Shown piece after piece: positions 22,222-28,497 of a stretch of DNA of 28,695 nucleotides. The DNA lies in the IMG/VR virus record IMGVR_UViG_3300037041_000747, positions 1-28,695 of that record. One strand, 5' to 3'. Below the pieces are notes generated by a model that saw nothing but the letters and a program-made list of their open reading frames with translations, did not search any database and was not told the origin of the DNA. Source of the DNA: a virus. The translations under genes and the position numbers were made by a program. Position 1 is the first letter of the stretch, and every line of letters starts with the position of its first letter.

Positions 22222-22756
22222 CTTGTTCTGTTGGTTTATTTGGTGGTATTACCACTACTTTGTATTCTACTGGTCCAGTATTATGACTTACGTTTATAAG
22301 ATTAGTGTAATAACCTTGAACTCGAGCGATGGCTTCAAGTGCAGCAAGTTGGTACTTATAAGCTCTTGGGTCTTCTTCCATTATTCGATTATAAAGCATA
22401 AAGAGTTCAGTGATTAAAACTTCTCTACTTACCACTGAGCAAAGGTTCATAGCCATTAGTCTTTCTTCAATTGCTTCAGCAACTCTTGGTCTTTTCAATA
22501 ATTCTTGAGCTTGTTTACCACCAGTTTGTATTCTATATCCTGCTTCTTCAATGGCTTGTTTACCATTTAAGTGACTACAGTAAGCAATAACAAACATTCG
22601 TTCTTTAGCCGTTAACTTTTCATTAACTATATCTGGTATTGGTGGTAAGTGTTGTGTTTGTAGACCAGCAGGTGTCGGTACTTCACTGAGTAACCTTTGT
22701 AACTCGTCATGCTGGTCTAGTTCAGATATTCTTGGATTCTTTGGTCTTTTTGCCAT
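22202..22756 (-). CDS. terS: terminase small subunit
   Basis: A 184-residue protein if started at the ATG 22754-22756, two bases after the previous stop. A longer frame from a GTG at 22784-22786 is less likely because the ATG has the usual A/T leader. It carries the Terminase_2-type pattern LTAKERMFVIAYCSHLNGKQAIEEAGY (helix-turn-helix for DNA recognition) and ELLKRPRVAEAIEERLM, followed by a helical oligomerisation region (LITELFMLYNRIMEEDPRAYKYQLAALEAI). It would recognise the packaging site and load the large subunit, whose gene overlaps its end. Confidence 0.85.
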   Translation of the reverse strand: MAKRPKNPRISELDQHDELQRLLSEVPTPAGLQTQHLPPIPDIVNEKLTAKERMFVIAYCSHLNGKQAIEEAGYRIQTGGKQAQELLKRPRVAEAIEERLMAMNLCSVVSREVLITELFMLYNRIMEEDPRAYKYQLAALEAIARVQGYYTNLINVSHNTGPVEYKVVVIPPNKPTEQDGDSSN

Positions 22757-22758
22757 AG

Positions 22759-23283
22759 TTAGATAAATGTGTTTTCTACTACCCACGCACGGAATGCAGC
22801 TTCGTATTTTCTAGCACGAGCTAGATAAATGTAACCTTGACTAATTGATACATTGATATGACTAGATAAAAGTGCACCAGTCTGTAAGCCAGTGACCCAA
22901 TAAAGCAGAAAGATACGTTTATCTAGCTTGTCAGTAATAGTAGCAGCAAATCCTTGGACAAGTTCATTAATTTTAGCATCCAGACTATATTCAACTCGAG
23001 TATTACCAATCTCAGTGGACATTTCTTTGGCTCTACTGGTTTCAGTTTTGCTTAGTTTATTCTCTTGCCAGTCAATATTCTTTTTTAACCAGTGTTTAGT
23101 CCAAGCTGACAGTTGACCAGCGTCTTGGATATCATTTCTTCTGTCATAAATGTAAATATAAGCTTCGGCAAGAGCAGCAGCTGGTTCAATTTGTCTTTTT
23201 CTAGAAATTATCCATTTCTTAGCATAAAGTAGCAAGTCTTTATAATTTGCTGTCCACCAATTATTTATTTGAATCTGTTGCAT
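22759..23283 (-). CDS. sigma-like / helix-turn-helix regulator
   Basis: A 174-residue helical protein. Residues 1-80 (YKDLLLYAKKWIISRKRQIEPAAALAEAYIYIYDRRNDI, then SAWTKHWLKKNIDW) resemble sigma region 2 as found in phage sigma-like proteins. Residues about 118-168 (DKRIFLLYWVTGLQTGALLSSHINVSISQGYIYLARARKYEAAF) resemble a region 4 helix-turn-helix. It could direct host RNA polymerase to late phage promoters. It is translationally coupled to the terminase small subunit (two bases between stop and start) and overlaps the previous gene by 23 bases. The match is by pattern only; a general DNA-binding protein is the alternative. Confidence 0.5.
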   Translation of the reverse strand: MQQIQINNWWTANYKDLLLYAKKWIISRKRQIEPAAALAEAYIYIYDRRNDIQDAGQLSAWTKHWLKKNIDWQENKLSKTETSRAKEMSTEIGNTRVEYSLDAKINELVQGFAATITDKLDKRIFLLYWVTGLQTGALLSSHINVSISQGYIYLARARKYEAAFRAWVVENTFI

Positions 23284-23491
23284 AAGATACTCCTTTATTT
23301 GACCACCAGCTAGACATTTCTATAATAAAAGATTTCCTAGCTTGTTTGTTACAATAGCAACCTTCCGGTCTTCGTGGCCAGTCCGGTTCTATTAGTGTCC
23401 ACAGATCATTAATTTGGTGGCAAGTACTCTTTGCTTGGTTTGACCACTCTAAGTTACTGGTGAATAATTCTACTTCTTCAGGTGTTAGCAT
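23261..23491 (-). CDS. unknown 76-residue protein with Cys motif
   Basis: A small acidic-to-aromatic protein. It contains C..INDLWTLI (about residues 24-34) and CYCNKQARK (about 45-53), followed by a C-terminal helix with two adjacent tryptophans. The three cysteines and one histidine (STCHQ) might bind zinc. It overlaps the sigma-like gene by 23 bases and begins one base from the end of the previous gene, so all three are one translation unit. No family is known to me for certain. Confidence 0.5.
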   Translation of the reverse strand: MLTPEEVELFTSNLEWSNQAKSTCHQINDLWTLIEPDWPRRPEGCYCNKQARKSFIIEMSSWWSNKGVSYATDSNK

Positions 23492-23492
23492 T

Positions 23493-23714
23493 CTAGAAAA
23501 GGTCTTTTTTAGATTTCTTTGACTTCTTTAGCACTGGAGTAACAGGAGGCATTACCGGTTCTGGTGCAGGAGGTGGTGTAGGACCTTCCCAGCCAAGCTT
23601 TGGCAAATCAAAATTGGTAAAATCGGCGCGGAATGATAGGCCACGAAATTGTGTTGGTTCTTCCAGTCCCAGGAAGTCCGGGTGTTTTTCGATTGGATTA
23701 GTTTCTTCTGACAT
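23493..23714 (-). CDS. unknown proline-rich 73-residue protein
   Basis: A small protein in two parts: an acidic N-terminal half (EETNPIEKHPDFLGLEEPTQFRG) and a proline-rich then lysine-rich tail (TPPPAPEPVMPPV, then KKSKKSKKDLF). It is probably unstructured. The stop is one base from the next ATG. The leader holds the dyad CGAC-AAA-GTCG. Length and leader suggest a real gene that begins the operon leading to the terminase. Confidence 0.45.
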   Translation of the reverse strand: MSEETNPIEKHPDFLGLEEPTQFRGLSFRADFTNFDLPKLGWEGPTPPPAPEPVMPPVTPVLKKSKKSKKDLF

Positions 23715-23740
23715 ATTATTATAGTTTAAATTTTAAATTT

Positions 23741-23751
23741 CGACAAAGTCG
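23741..23751. promoter_or_regulatory. mini inverted repeat CGAC-AAA-GTCG
   Basis: Perfect 4-bp dyad with a 3-base centre, 26 bases upstream of the 23493-23714 ATG. Same geometry as the other leader dyads (3-base centre flanked by AC and GT) but with different outer bases. Confidence 0.4.
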
Positions 23752-23764
23752 TATTTTTAATTCA

Positions 23765-24487
23765 TTAGCACCAGATATCTAGTGTACCTTTTTCTTCATG
23801 CATTGGTATTACTATTGGTAATTTACCTTTGTCTAAGACTACAGCACAACCAAGTACAGGTCTCTTAGCAAAGTCTCGGCCGTAAGCAAATGCCATGTGT
23901 TCTGCATCAACACCGCAACCAACTTGACAAGCAAAGATACGGTTTAAATCACTTTGAGTCCATTGAACATACTGTAGTGAATGTAGGTGTCCTTGTACCA
24001 CTGACAGTCTAGTGGCAGTCATTTTGTTTAATGCGTTCGATGTCCCGTGAGTATAAAGAATGTCGTTAAGAACAAACTGCTTCGCAAACTTCCAGCCTGT
24101 AGGAGCATCAAATATTTGGTGCCAAGTAGGCATTAGTTTCTTAGAGAGACCACTAGCGAATGCTTTTCTCATTGGGATCAGATCGTGGTTTCCAATAGTG
24201 ACAATAGCATTTGGGAATGCTGCTTGCCAGGATTTAAGTTTATGGATGGCAGTATCATATTCAGCACCAGCACCCATTAAGTCTGGGTCAGTGGCATGAA
24301 AGCTGCTGGAGTGGAAATCAAGTATGTCTCCAATAAAGACAACTGTTCCGCAGTTAAAGCGTTCTTGTTGGTCAATACAGAACTGGAGGTAGTCTTTATG
24401 GTCATAAGGTAAATGTAAGTCTCCAATTACAAGTACATTGTCTGGATTTAATGGTTGCTTACCTGTTCTTTGATTCGCTTCATTCAT
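23765..24487 (-). CDS. calcineurin-like metallophosphoesterase
   Basis: A 240-residue enzyme with all five metal-binding motifs in order: GDLH (22-25), GDILD (53-57), GNHD (99-102), YTHG (145-148) and GHLH (166-169). It would hydrolyse a phosphomono- or diester using two metal ions in the cytoplasm. Phage members of this family are often linked to DNA or nucleotide metabolism, but the substrate cannot be told from sequence. The final 70 residues are variable. It lies between the Cys-motif membrane protein and the operon leading to the terminase, with a hairpin about 30-60 bases upstream of its start. Confidence 0.85.
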   Translation of the reverse strand: MNEANQRTGKQPLNPDNVLVIGDLHLPYDHKDYLQFCIDQQERFNCGTVVFIGDILDFHSSSFHATDPDLMGAGAEYDTAIHKLKSWQAAFPNAIVTIGNHDLIPMRKAFASGLSKKLMPTWHQIFDAPTGWKFAKQFVLNDILYTHGTSNALNKMTATRLSVVQGHLHSLQYVQWTQSDLNRIFACQVGCGVDAEHMAFAYGRDFAKRPVLGCAVVLDKGKLPIVIPMHEEKGTLDIWC

Positions 24488-24516
24488 TTTGGTTTTTAGC
24501 TATTTTAGAATAGTAA

Positions 24517-24548
24517 ACTCTCCTATCACTCAGTAGTAGTAGGAGAGT
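24517..24548 (-). terminator. hairpin, probable terminator
   Basis: ACTCTCCTA (24517-24525) pairs perfectly with TAGGAGAGT (24540-24548) around a 14-base loop. Read leftward it is followed by TTACTATTCTA, a weak T tract. It lies between the 24570-24863 gene and the metallophosphoesterase gene. Confidence 0.5.
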
Positions 24549-24569
24549 CACAATATATATTGGTCTAGG

Positions 24570-24863
24570 CTAGACTTTAATTTTGTCTAGTATAGTGGCA
24601 AATATAGCAAACATGATAGCAACTGGTAGATTTCCGGTCATTGCTAGTGTTAGCCAAAATGTTAAACACTTAGGACATTGAACAACGTCAAGCAAAGTAT
24701 CTAGTGACCAGAAGCACCACTTAGGCATCTTAAATCTTTTTGCATATAAGCTTTCGCTAGTATGAGCTAAGATAGCAACCAATGGTTCAAAATTAAGGAT
24801 TAACCAAGCGAATAAAAATCCAGCTAAGCCAAGTTCCATTGAGTATAATGTGAAGTATGTCAT
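24570..24863 (-). CDS. small membrane protein with CxxC motif
   Basis: A 97-residue protein with two hydrophobic segments, about residues 11-32 (LGLAGFLFAWLILNFEPLVAIL) and 67-92 (LTFWLTLAMTG then PVAIMFAIFATIL). Between them is a basic loop and QCPKCLTFW with Cys63 and Cys66. The CPKCL.FW motif next to a membrane helix recurs in small phage proteins from Bacteroidota; its role is unknown to me. A second holin or an envelope factor are possibilities, both speculative. A hairpin terminator lies downstream. Confidence 0.55.
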   Translation of the reverse strand: MTYFTLYSMELGLAGFLFAWLILNFEPLVAILAHTSESLYAKRFKMPKWCFWSLDTLLDVVQCPKCLTFWLTLAMTGNLPVAIMFAIFATILDKIKV

Positions 24864-24890
24864 ATTGTTATATTTTTTTAGTTTTAGTGT

Positions 24891-25367
24891 TTAAGCTTTA
24901 AAGTATTCCTTGTATTCTTCTCGAGCAGCAAGTGCAAGTTCAGGAGTAGCAAAGTATCCTAAGTTTTTTCGGTAAGTACCTGTGCGGACAATAACCATAT
25001 AAGCAGTTGCTCCATTAGACAATGTAACTTCAGTATAGCCTTTTCTCTCTGATTGGTTTTGGTTGTTAAGCCAGTAGTCAGCAGCTCTTAAGTTTTCAAT
25101 ACGATTGTCACTACGCATACGGTTAATGTGGTCAATTTGTGGTGGGCATTCACCAGTTGCACTCCAATAAACAAAACGGTGCAAGTAGTATTGTCTTTTA
25201 ACACCATTGGTAATAATTGAAGCATATAACCAACCCATTTTACGATTAGTTAGTGGCTTATTACGAGGAGTCCAAACAATTCCAGTTTCTAGGTCAGCAT
25301 GGTAACCCTTTTCAGTAAGCTCCATAAAAAATTCTTGTTCAGTTTGTTTGCTTGATTCATTTTTCAT
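24891..25367 (-). CDS. HNH endonuclease, probably homing type
   Basis: A 158-residue protein. The HNH core is at about residues 60-100: HRFVYW (His63), PPQIDHINRMRSDNRIENLR (Asp79, His80, Asn82, Asn88, Asn92). The C-terminal part (AYMVIVRTGTYRKNLGYFATPELALAAREEYKEY, about 121-155) resembles an AP2-like DNA-binding domain, the usual arrangement of free-standing phage homing endonucleases. It would cut related genomes and spread the gene; it may alternatively assist packaging. Tandem 3-base-centre dyads precede its start. No intron is seen around it. Confidence 0.85.
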   Translation of the reverse strand: MKNESSKQTEQEFFMELTEKGYHADLETGIVWTPRNKPLTNRKMGWLYASIITNGVKRQYYLHRFVYWSATGECPPQIDHINRMRSDNRIENLRAADYWLNNQNQSERKGYTEVTLSNGATAYMVIVRTGTYRKNLGYFATPELALAAREEYKEYFKA

Positions 25368-25386
25368 TTGATTTTGTGGTTATTTA

Positions 25387-25406
25387 CAACTCCGTTGAAC
25401 GAAGTT
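25387..25406. promoter_or_regulatory. tandem inverted-repeat motifs
   Basis: CAACTCCGTTG (25387-25397) overlaps GTTGAACGAAGTT (25394-25406). Both have a 3-base centre. They lie 19 and 26 bases upstream of the HNH gene ATG and touch the stop codon of the 25405-25671 gene. The second is one base different from the motif at 20862-20874. Confidence 0.45.
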
Positions 25407-25671
25407 AAAATTGAGCGTGGTTAGCTCCATACTGTTTTGGTATTCCGATTATACCACGTGGCTGGTGGTTAACAGTTTCAGCCACTAAGTCATTCATAAA
25501 TTCTTGGTATTGTTGTTGAGTTTCAGAGTCCCATGTAGTTATCCAGAGTGGTGTGCTTTCAGCTTCAGGCGTGCCAGCAATTATATGAGCGTCTGGTTGA
25601 CGGGAGAACCATTCATTGGCTTTCAGTGGAAGGAGGTAGTAAGGTAAGTGATAACGAGTAGTGGTTTTCAT
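25405..25671 (-). CDS. unknown 88-residue protein
   Basis: A small soluble protein (YHLPYYLLPLKANEWFSRQP at the N-terminus, then TPLWITTWDSETQQQYQEFM) without recognised motifs. It starts 11 bases after the 25683-26141 gene stop, so they share a transcript. Its stop codon overlaps the inverted-repeat motif in front of the HNH gene. Length, A-rich leader (AAAACCAAACCTA) and tight spacing support it as a gene. Confidence 0.5.
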   Translation of the reverse strand: MKTTTRYHLPYYLLPLKANEWFSRQPDAHIIAGTPEAESTPLWITTWDSETQQQYQEFMNDLVAETVNHQPRGIIGIPKQYGANHAQF

Positions 25672-25682
25672 TAGGTTTGGTT

Positions 25683-26141
25683 TTATTTTTTGTCATTTAA
25701 GAAGTAAAATTGGATTTTACATTGACCCCAATGAGTAACGATAACATCCATAAATTCTTCGCATTCGTGTTGGAGTATAATAGTATCTGTGTCACCTCCA
25801 GGAGTTATTGTAACCATTGTTTCGTCTATCCAGAGTGGCATTTCACCTTCTAGTATTGATTCGTCTACAGCATCATGCCAGTAATCAATAAATTCCATAG
25901 AGGAATCCGAAGGCAAGCGGTCAACAAAAGTAAATGTTTCTTCTGGCGTAGTAAGGTGGTTATAGTCTTCTGGATTAACACCGGATAAAATTTGCAGTGT
26001 GTTCTCCCATTCTTCAGCAGAGACATTATCAGGACCCCATCCATGGTCTTTATAGATTTGGATAAGAGTTTCAAGACATTCAGCATACTGACGTTTAGTT
26101 TGATTTGCTGGAATTTCGTGGTTTGGTTTAATTGAGTTCAT
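25683..26141 (-). CDS. unknown acidic 152-residue protein
   Basis: An acidic protein, helical in the first third (KRQYAECLETLIQIYKDHGWG) and strand-rich at the end (MPLWIDETMVTITPGGDTDTIILQ, then GQCKIQFYFLNDKK). No family was recognised. Its upstream region shares a TATATA core and the CCCCTTTT/AAAAATAA strings with the region before the primase-like gene, so both may be early genes. Small, acidic early phage proteins often target host factors, but nothing in the sequence shows which. Confidence 0.55.
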   Translation of the reverse strand: MNSIKPNHEIPANQTKRQYAECLETLIQIYKDHGWGPDNVSAEEWENTLQILSGVNPEDYNHLTTPEETFTFVDRLPSDSSMEFIDYWHDAVDESILEGEMPLWIDETMVTITPGGDTDTIILQHECEEFMDVIVTHWGQCKIQFYFLNDKK

Positions 26142-26184
26142 GATTCATTGTGGTTTTTTTGTGTGATGCATTGCAGCATTGGTT

Positions 26185-26232
26185 ATTGTAAGATATATAT
26201 AGTTATTTTTAGGGGAAAAAACTACAAAAGGG
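26185..26232 (-). promoter_or_regulatory. candidate early promoter region
   Basis: Read leftward: AGCCCCTTTT, then TTCCCCTAAAAATAACT, then ATATATATCTTACAATAA. Close relatives of these strings occur in the same order at 28172-28220 upstream of the primase-like gene. It starts about 45 bases upstream of the 25683-26141 ATG. Confidence 0.4.
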
Positions 26233-26332
26233 GCTAAAATGTGTGTTTTTGCTAAATAGTTTTGTTAATGTTTTGTTAAGGTTAGTATATGAGTAAAGCT
26301 TCATACGGGAGAGAGAAGTATAATCAAATTAG

Positions 26333-26653
26333 TTACAATGTAATCAAATCAGTGACATTAGCACTAAAAGTTAAATCAATAGCACTTAGTTCATAAGTAA
26401 TTAGCTCATAACCATCTATATAAATTTCAGTGCCAAAGATTCTATGTTCTTCATTAAGCTTAAACTTGTTTTCTTTAGTAAATTCCAACCATTGAGTCAT
26501 TGTATCTTTGAGTAAAGTATTGGACCAAAGCAATAAACAATTAGTGTCACCGATTTGAGTAGATATTTGGGCTCTAGTTAAAATATTAAAGGGCGGAAGA
26601 ATAGCTACAATTTGTAGTTGTTCAAATGTTATGTAAACTGGTAATTTAGTCAT
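26333..26653 (-). CDS. unknown 106-residue protein
   Basis: A small protein with mixed strands and helices: VYITFEQLQIVAILPPFNIL at the N-terminus, a central tryptophan helix (TMTQWLEFTKENKFKL) and a strand-rich end (EIYIDGYELITYELSAIDLT). No family was recognised. It starts 20 bases downstream of the nested palindrome that ends the primase-like gene, so it needs its own promoter or readthrough. ATG at 26651-26653. Confidence 0.5.
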   Translation of the reverse strand: MTKLPVYITFEQLQIVAILPPFNILTRAQISTQIGDTNCLLLWSNTLLKDTMTQWLEFTKENKFKLNEEHRIFGTEIYIDGYELITYELSAIDLTFSANVTDLITL

Positions 26654-26672
26654 AGTAGGTTTAGTTTATGTG

Positions 26673-26765
26673 TTAAGAAAAGGGGTTAAGCAGTGTTAAT
26701 ACCTCTATAATATAGCTTTGGTTTTAATTATAGAGGGTTCCTTAAGATTTAACCCCTTTTCTTAA
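26673..26765 (-). terminator. nested palindrome / terminator at the end of the primase-like gene
   Basis: Outer 17-bp perfect arms TTAAGAAAAGGGGTTAA (26673-26689) and its complement (26749-26765) enclose inner 10-bp arms CCTCTATAAT and ATTATAGAGG. The last five codons of the primase-like gene lie in the right arm. Read leftward the last arm ends in CCCCTTTTCTT. It can work as a terminator and can form a cruciform. Confidence 0.7.
26678..26763. repeat. 86-bp perfect inverted repeat, left copy
   Basis: The reverse complement of 26678-26763 is identical to 28410-28495 over all 86 bases. Each copy is a nested palindrome, but the copies are not simply self-complementary: the spacer sequences set an orientation, and the two copies are inverted relative to each other around the primase-like gene. 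Confidence 0.95.
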
Positions 26766-28119
26766 GTGTTTGGTTAAAGTCTTTAATTTTAGCAATTTGC
26801 TCTTTAGTTATATTTACTTTAATAGTAGATAAAGATATGCCTAAATCAGTAGCAATAGTTTCTCTAGTCACTTTGCTGGTTTTACCAGCCATAACATTGG
26901 TTATCCAATGGTCAATATTGTTTTCTTGCTTTGGTTTAGCACTAGAGTTTAAATTATCTAACATTGCTTGGTGTTCTGTCTGCCAGTATTTTCTCAAAGT
27001 AGTTAGAGACATACCAATACCACTTGCAATAACATCCATAGTTATCTTAGTAGAATATCCAGTTAAATTCTCACTTAACCAATCACTAATTAAACCAGTA
27101 TTTATCTCATGCTTAACTGATTTAACTTTTTGGTGGAAAGCAGCTACTTTATTTGTAACTGTTGGGTCAATCCAGTAGTATTTCATTTTAGTTCCCATTG
27201 GTGTTAATGTGTTTCTATTTTTAATTTTATAATCTAACAAACTTCTTAGTTCTTGCTTTTTCATTGGAGTTCTACACCATTTTCTATTAATTGTATCAAG
27301 TAAAGTTAACATTCTTTCAGTTGGAACATTTGGATTAAGAATAACCATATTGTTAGTGAAAGTAGATAAGATTTTGTTTCGTTCTCCATCGTTTATTAAT
27401 GCAACTATTCCTCTTCCTCTAAATTTTAAATGACAACCAAACCATGTTTTTCCTTCCGGGATATAGTGACATTCTTCAGTATAGCTACTTAAGGTCTGAT
27501 TCAGTCTAATTACACCAGTAAGGTTTTGTATTAAACCAATTGAACTAATCACTAGATCTTCGTCTGGTATATCTAAGCAGTCAATCTCATCACTGTTTGG
27601 ATTAAAATAAACTTCTGGGTCATACGCAAGCACTAGTGTTCTGTTAATTGTTTTAGCATTAGTGTCTATTCCAGTAAATCCTGCAAGTCCAATAACATTT
27701 TCAATTGAATTTTTGAAATTTTCCTTAGTTACTCCCAATGTTTTAACTAAAACAGAAACACCAGTACCACTAAGTGAAAACCAACAAGCATAAACAGAAT
27801 CATTATTACTTAATTCTTCTTTCTTAGCTTGAGCTTCTTCATGTGTTGTAAGGTCCCAATCAAAGTAAAGAAATCCAGTGGATTCAATTACATTTATATC
27901 TCTTCTAACTTTGTCGAAAAGAAAATTAGTTGTAATACATGGTAATTTTTTTGTTTTAACTGCTCTATATTCTTCTTTTGATTGACTTGTTTTAAGTAAT
28001 TTAGCTTCAAGAATGGTTTCTAAATTTTCACCACCAGTTCTTACCATTTCTATTACTTCTTCAGGAGTCACTATTTTTATTTGTACTGGCTCGGAGACAG
28101 CTTTCCATAAATTAAACAT
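26749..28119 (-). CDS. VirE_N/BT4734-like primase-like protein with two HTH repeats
   Basis: A 456-residue protein. Residues about 60-180 carry the signatures of the BT4734/VirE_N family: FLYFDWDL (Asp87, Asp89), SLSGTGVSVLVK (115-126) and NRTLVLAYDPEVYFNP (159-174). The hDhD-type motif and SGxG suggest a fold related to archaeo-eukaryotic primases. Residues about 230-315 are helical with a conserved-looking MKKQELRSLLDYK. Residues 341-380 and 402-437 are two similar helix-turn-helix units (DWLSE..TGYSTKIT.DVIA..IGMSLTTL; HWITN..AGKTSKVT.ETIA.DLGISLSTI). There is no helicase domain. It is probably the replication initiator/primase. It is flanked by perfect inverted repeats and has a TATATA promoter candidate 53 bases upstream. 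Confidence 0.7.
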   Translation of the reverse strand: MFNLWKAVSEPVQIKIVTPEEVIEMVRTGGENLETILEAKLLKTSQSKEEYRAVKTKKLPCITTNFLFDKVRRDINVIESTGFLYFDWDLTTHEEAQAKKEELSNNDSVYACWFSLSGTGVSVLVKTLGVTKENFKNSIENVIGLAGFTGIDTNAKTINRTLVLAYDPEVYFNPNSDEIDCLDIPDEDLVISSIGLIQNLTGVIRLNQTLSSYTEECHYIPEGKTWFGCHLKFRGRGIVALINDGERNKILSTFTNNMVILNPNVPTERMLTLLDTINRKWCRTPMKKQELRSLLDYKIKNRNTLTPMGTKMKYYWIDPTVTNKVAAFHQKVKSVKHEINTGLISDWLSENLTGYSTKITMDVIASGIGMSLTTLRKYWQTEHQAMLDNLNSSAKPKQENNIDHWITNVMAGKTSKVTRETIATDLGISLSTIKVNITKEQIAKIKDFNQTLKKRG

Positions 28120-28171
28120 AAATTTTAGATTTTTTTATTACACTTGAACGGCGCCAACCGTTTTGAATATT

Positions 28172-28190
28172 GTTGTATAGTCTATATATC
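28172..28190 (-). promoter_or_regulatory. candidate promoter of the primase-like gene
   Basis: Contains TGTATAGTCTATATAT, shared with 554-574. Read leftward the wider region (28172-28220) shares TAACCCCTTTT, AAAAATAA and an ATATATA core with 26185-26232, in the same order. It begins 53 bases upstream of the ATG. Confidence 0.45.
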
Positions 28191-28260
28191 AGTTTATTTT
28201 TGGAAAAGGGGTTATTTTAAGACTTATTTAGTAAATAAATGAAAATATTTAGTTAACCGT

Positions 28261-28276
28261 GTTCAACTTAGTTGAC
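28261..28276. promoter_or_regulatory. GTTnAAC-type dyad
   Basis: GTTCAACTTAGTTGAC. Centre TTA flanked by CAAC and GTTG. It is a variant of the leader motif family, here 141 bases upstream of the primase-like ATG, too far to be a translation-leader hairpin. Confidence 0.35.
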
Positions 28277-28354
28277 AACTTGATTTTAAAGCTAAGAAAG
28301 CTGGTCTCAGTTACGAAACCAGCAGTGGCGTTTCTCAAGAATAATAAAAACAAT

Positions 28355-28468
28355 ATGTTTAAAGGTTTTTACATTCTATATATCAAAGCTATTATAGAAA
28401 ATTTAAAAGAAGAAAAGGGGTTAAATCTTAAGGAACCCTCTATAATTAAAACCAAAGCTATATTATAG
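28355..28468 (+). CDS. possible 37-residue plus-strand peptide
   Basis: An ATG preceded by ATAATAAAAACAAT, a leader much like those of the phage's real genes, opens a 37-residue frame (MFKGFYILYIKAIIENLKEE and a basic remainder). Its last 19 codons or so lie in the right inverted repeat, where the left copy ends the primase-like gene in a different frame. A longer frame from a GTG at 28259 is less likely. It could be a real small peptide, the remnant of a gene, or chance. Confidence 0.25.
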   Translation: MFKGFYILYIKAIIENLKEEKGLNLKEPSIIKTKAIL

Positions 28469-28495
28469 AGGTATTAACACTGCTTAACCCCTTTT
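28410..28495. repeat. 86-bp perfect inverted repeat, right copy
   Basis: Identical to the reverse complement of 26678-26763. Just after the match this copy has TTCTT where the left copy (read in the same sense) has CTTAA, extending the T run to six and making it a stronger terminator in the plus direction. It ends 8 bases before the right copy of the direct repeat. Confidence 0.95.
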
Positions 28496-28497
28496 TT
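28410..28497 (+). terminator. nested-hairpin terminator, plus orientation
   Basis: Arms AAGAAAAGGGGTTAA and TTAACCCCTTTT with inner arms CCTCTATAAT and ATTATAGAGG. The plus strand ends in TTTTTT (28492-28497). It would stop rightward transcription from the 28355 region before the direct repeat. Confidence 0.5.

Noticed and set aside
22754-22786. GTG start extending the small terminase subunit by 10 residues
   Set aside because: It would overlap the upstream gene, whereas the ATG at 22754-22756 lies two bases after its stop and has the normal leader.
26837-27178. Plus-strand hydrophobic 113-residue frame inside the primase-like gene
   Set aside because: Antisense of a well-supported gene; the hydrophobic look comes from the complement of Asn/Lys/Asp-rich codons.
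26678-28495. Insertion sequence
   Set aside because: The enclosed protein has no transposase motif, and no target-site duplication was seen outside the inverted repeats.
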